64,000 nt of DNA from Pararhodobacter sp. CCB-MM2 (GTDB taxonomy: Bacteria; Pseudomonadota; Alphaproteobacteria; Rhodobacterales; Rhodobacteraceae), in the NCBI RefSeq assembly GCF_001691415.1, contig NZ_LRRR01000013.1, forward strand, positions 1-64,000, given 5' to 3'. Position 1 is the stretch's first letter. Each line of letters opens with the position of its first letter. The notes beneath the pieces are model-generated. The model saw only the letters and a program-made list of their open reading frames with translations, searched no databases and was not told where the DNA came from. A program made the position numbers and the translations under genes. Positions 61,421 through 64,000 of this stretch are shown here, one piece after another.

Positions 61421-62872
61421 ATGCAGCAGATGGATCAGGCCACCCAAGTCCGGCCCGTGCTGGTTGTCGACCTGGACGGGACGCTGGTGCGCTCGGACAT
61501 GCTGTACGAATCCTTCTGGTCCGCGTTCTCTCGCGATTGGCGCACGCCTATGCGCGCCTTGGCCGGTTTGCTGCATGGCAAGGCCGCGCTGAAGGCCCGG
61601 CTCGCGGCCTTGGGCGCCCCGGACCCCGCCACCCTGCCCTATAATGCCGAGGTGCTGCAGGTGATCCGCGACTGGCGGGCCGCCGGTGGGTTGGTCGCGC
61701 TGGTCACCGCTGCGGACGAGACGATCGCCACCGCCATCGCCAATCACCTCGACCTGTTCGACGAGGTCCATGCCTCGGACGGGACCACGAACCTCAAGGG
61801 CCCGAACAAGGCCGCCTTCCTGCGCGACCGCTTCGGCGAGGGTGGCTTCACCTATGCCGGCGACCACGATGCCGATATGGCCGTCTGGCGCGAGGCCGGG
61901 GCGGCGATGACCGTCGGCGTCTCCGGCCGGTTGCGGCGCCGGGTCGATGACCTGCGCCCCGGCGCGCGGCACCTGAGCCCGCCGAAATCCACCCTGCCGG
62001 CGCTGCTGAAAGCGATGCGGCCGCATCAATGGCTGAAGAACATGCTGATCTTCTTCCCGATGATCGCCGCGCATGACTTCAACATGACCGCCCTCTACAT
62101 GGGCGCGCTGGCCTTTGTGGCCTTCAGCCTCGTGGCGTCCTCGGTTTATCTGCTCAACGATCTTCTGGACATCGGCTCGGACCGGCTGCACCCGCGCAAG
62201 CGCCTGCGCCCGCTGGCCTCGGGCGCGCTGCCGTTGCGAACCGGCATGGCCATGGTCCCGGCCCTGCTGGCCGCGGGCATCACCTTCGCGCTGATGCTGC
62301 CGCCCACCTTCCTGCTGGCACTTGCCGCCTATTACGCTCTGACCGTGGCCTATTCCCTTTGGCTCAAGCGCAAGCCGATCCTCGATATCTGTGCCTTGGC
62401 CAGCCTCTATACCATGCGGGTCATCGCCGGCGGAGCCGCGGCCTCGATCACGCCGTCTGTCTGGTTGATGGCCTTCTCGGCCTTCCTGTTCTTCTCGCTC
62501 GGCGCCGTGAAGCGTCAGGCCGAGCTGGTCGACATGGTCCAGCGCGGCGTGACCGAGGCTGCGGGCCGGGGCTACCGCGTCACCGACCTGCCGCTGGTCA
62601 CGCAGATGGCCACCGCCGCGGGCTTCGTCGCCGTGCTGGTCCTGATGCTGTATCTCAACGAGCCCGAGGTTCTGACCCTCTACAACCACCCGCTGCTGCT
62701 TTGGGCCGCCTGCCTTGTCCTGCTGTATTGGGTGTCGCGTATGGTGCTGGTGGCCTCGCGCGGGAAGATGGATGACGATCCCACGGTCTTCGCCGCACGC
62801 GATCCAGTCAGTCTGGTCAGCGTGGCGCTTATTGCCGCGCTGTTCATCGCCGCCAAGGTGCTGGCATGGTGA
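61421..62872 (+). CDS. HAD phosphatase-UbiA prenyltransferase fusion (decaprenyl-phosphate phosphoribosyltransferase type)
   Basis: The 483-residue product joins two enzymes. Residues 10-185 are a HAD phosphatase (VVDLDGTLVRSDML with D17 and D19; AGDHDADMAVW). Residues 195-483 are a UbiA-type membrane transferase with about nine spans (MRPHQWLKNML, NDLLDIGSDRLHPRKRLRPL with N246 and D247). In mycobacteria, UbiA (Rv3806c) attaches phosphoribose to decaprenyl phosphate and a phosphatase then removes the 5'-phosphate; the fusion would perform both. GtrA and DprE1-like genes follow with overlapping ends, so this is a polyprenyl-phospho-arabinose-type pathway. Confidence 0.86.
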   Translation: MQQMDQATQVRPVLVVDLDGTLVRSDMLYESFWSAFSRDWRTPMRALAGLLHGKAALKARLAALGAPDPATLPYNAEVLQVIRDWRAAGGLVALVTAADETIATAIANHLDLFDEVHASDGTTNLKGPNKAAFLRDRFGEGGFTYAGDHDADMAVWREAGAAMTVGVSGRLRRRVDDLRPGARHLSPPKSTLPALLKAMRPHQWLKNMLIFFPMIAAHDFNMTALYMGALAFVAFSLVASSVYLLNDLLDIGSDRLHPRKRLRPLASGALPLRTGMAMVPALLAAGITFALMLPPTFLLALAAYYALTVAYSLWLKRKPILDICALASLYTMRVIAGGAAASITPSVWLMAFSAFLFFSLGAVKRQAELVDMVQRGVTEAAGRGYRVTDLPLVTQMATAAGFVAVLVLMLYLNEPEVLTLYNHPLLLWAACLVLLYWVSRMVLVASRGKMDDDPTVFAARDPVSLVSVALIAALFIAAKVLAW

Positions 62873-63291
62873 CCGGCTGGACCCTGCTGATCCGCTACAG
62901 CGCCTTCGCAATCGTGGCGACGATCGCCAACCTTGGCGCACAGCGCGCGGTCCTGACACTTGGCGAGGGGCCCTTGTTGTTCACCTTGGCGATCATCGCC
63001 GGCACGGGGCTGGGCCTTGTGGTGAAATACATCCTCGACAAGCGTTGGATCTTTGCCGACACCGAGACCGGGGTGAAGGCGCACGGCAAGAAGTTCTCGC
63101 TCTACACGGCGATGGGGCTGGTCACGACCGCGATCTTCTGGGGCGCCGAGACCCTCGCCTGGGCCCTCACCCAAAGCCATGAGGCGCGCGAGCTGGGCGC
63201 GGTGATCGGCCTCGCCATCGGCTATGTGGTGAAATACCAGCTCGACCGCCGCTTTGTCTTCGCCCGCCCGGAGGCTGTGCCATGCAACTGA
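62866..63291 (+). CDS. GtrA-family membrane protein
   Basis: The 141-residue product has four membrane spans (about 8-28, 38-58, 75-97 and 105-127) and the GtrA layout, with conserved RYSAFAIVATIANLGAQR and KYQLDRRFVF. GtrA proteins are thought to flip or help move polyprenyl-linked sugars across the inner membrane. It overlaps the UbiA-fusion stop by seven bases and the DprE1-like start by ten. Confidence 0.88.
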   Translation: MVTGWTLLIRYSAFAIVATIANLGAQRAVLTLGEGPLLFTLAIIAGTGLGLVVKYILDKRWIFADTETGVKAHGKKFSLYTAMGLVTTAIFWGAETLAWALTQSHEARELGAVIGLAIGYVVKYQLDRRFVFARPEAVPCN

Positions 63292-64000
63292 TGGGATGGG
63301 GCCGGTTCCCCCGCACCGAAGGTCAGGTCTCCACCCCCCGGACCGAGGCCGAGATCGCCGCGCTCATCGCCGGCGGCCCGCTGATCGCGCGCGGCATGGG
63401 CCGGGCATACGGCGACGCCGCCATCGGGGCGCATGCGCTCTCGACCGCGCGGATGAACCACATGCTCGACTTCGACCCCGAGACCGGCCAGCTGGTGGCC
63501 GAGGCCGGCGTCACGCTGAAGGACATCATCGCCGCCTTCCTGCCGCGCGGCTGGTTCCTGTCGGTCACGCCCGGCACGCAATTCGTCTCGCTCGGCGGCG
63601 CCATTGCCTCGGACGTGCATGGCAAGAACCACCATACCGAGGGCTCGTTCGGCACCTTCGTCGACTGGTTCGACCTGATGGGCGCCGATGGCATCGTCCG
63701 CCGCTGTGCCCGCGACCGCAATGCCGATCTGTTCCACTGGACCCTCGGCGGGATGGGCCTGACCGGCGTGATCCTGCGCGCGGCGATCAGGCTGAAGAAG
63801 GTGCAATCAGGCTGGATCCGCCAGACCTCGATCGCCGCGCCGAACCTGCAGGCCGCGCTTGACGCCTTCGAGGCCACCTATTCCGCCACCTATTCCATGG
63901 CCTGGATCGACTGTGCCGCCACTGGCGACCGTATGGGCCGCTCGCTGGTGATGAACGGCGAGCACGCGACGCTCGACCAGCTGCCCCCCGCAAAACGCGC
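63282..64000 (+). CDS. dprE1: DprE1-like FAD oxidoreductase, partial at window edge
   Basis: The first 239 residues are present; the 3' end lies outside the window. The FAD-binding PCMH domain carries RGMGRAYGDAAIG, LSVTPGTQFVSLGGAIASDV and HGKNHHTEGSFG (113-124), then LGGMGLTGVILRA. HGKNHH is the DprE1 signature. DprE1 oxidises decaprenylphosphoryl ribose, and DprE2 then reduces the ketone to arabinose. A DprE2-type short-chain reductase is expected just to the right. The ATG overlaps the gtrA stop. Confidence 0.9.
   Translation, partial: MQLMGWGRFPRTEGQVSTPRTEAEIAALIAGGPLIARGMGRAYGDAAIGAHALSTARMNHMLDFDPETGQLVAEAGVTLKDIIAAFLPRGWFLSVTPGTQFVSLGGAIASDVHGKNHHTEGSFGTFVDWFDLMGADGIVRRCARDRNADLFHWTLGGMGLTGVILRAAIRLKKVQSGWIRQTSIAAPNLQAALDAFEATYSATYSMAWIDCAATGDRMGRSLVMNGEHATLDQLPPAKR

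Noticed and set aside
1..64000. CRISPR array, prophage, integron or intact insertion sequence
   Set aside because: No regularly spaced repeats, integrase, transposase or phage structural genes were found; the only dispersed repeats are the short 3'-end elements.

Overview
The window looks like a chromosomal segment of a Rhodobacteraceae / Roseobacter-group alphaproteobacterium. The evidence is the high-GC coding style with many ATGA/GTGA stop-start overlaps, the alr followed by an MlaE-type permease and ATPase, the ppiD-trpE pair, a GapR (DUF2312) gene, TTT and oligopeptide-type importers, and methylated-amine genes. There is no CRISPR array, prophage or recognisable intact insertion sequence. 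One tRNA (Thr, TGT) is present. The last gene runs off the right edge.

Layout. 0-3 kb: an ADP-forming acyl-CoA synthetase and a CaiD-like crotonobetainyl-CoA hydratase. 3-8.7 kb: waaA, cytochrome c', a diheme cytochrome c, alr and a two-gene lipid-type ABC system. 8.9-10.2 kb: a seven-bladed RCC1-like secreted protein cut by one in-frame TGA. 10.2-14.6 kb: xthA, ppiD and trpE without trpGDC. 14.8-23.5 kb (minus strand): a four-gene oligopeptide-type ABC importer, then an enolase-superfamily enzyme and a zinc alcohol dehydrogenase. 23.7-30.8 kb: a translationally coupled desaturase / PhnD-like / dimethylglycine-dehydrogenase-like operon, divergent from an XRE regulator, followed by an MttB-like methyltransferase. 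30.8-40 kb: a GSCFA/SGNH pair, a small secreted protein, pntAB, ppk2, a small membrane protein, gapR, a hypothetical gene and tRNA-Thr.

40.2-50.4 kb is the most coherent candidate for an undescribed system. A TctABC importer, an enoyl-CoA hydratase, an ADP-forming CoA ligase, an FAD 2-hydroxyacid dehydrogenase, a 3-mercaptopyruvate sulfurtransferase and two tandem IclR regulators form four transcription units. Each unit has an upstream copy of the 17-bp palindrome GTTCCA-N5-TGGAAC or a near copy. I infer one IclR regulon importing and degrading a carboxylate, possibly a sulfur-containing one.

50.6-59.3 kb holds a second oligopeptide-type importer with two amidohydrolases and a Rieske protein, all on the minus strand; a perfect 14-bp palindrome lies upstream of the Rieske gene and a near-copy upstream of the importer. 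59.3-60.1 kb is a gene-poor gap. 60.1-64 kb has a YcaQ-like glycosylase and the start of a decaprenylphosphoryl-arabinose-type module (HAD-UbiA fusion, GtrA, DprE1).

A dispersed element (a G/C hairpin, then a core reading CCCGAGGATATTT, a few bases, GGAG, a few bases, AAGATG) occurs seven times. It usually sits just downstream of a gene 3' end, in that gene's orientation. At the left edge its GGAG...ATG appears to supply the ribosome binding site and start codon of the first gene.
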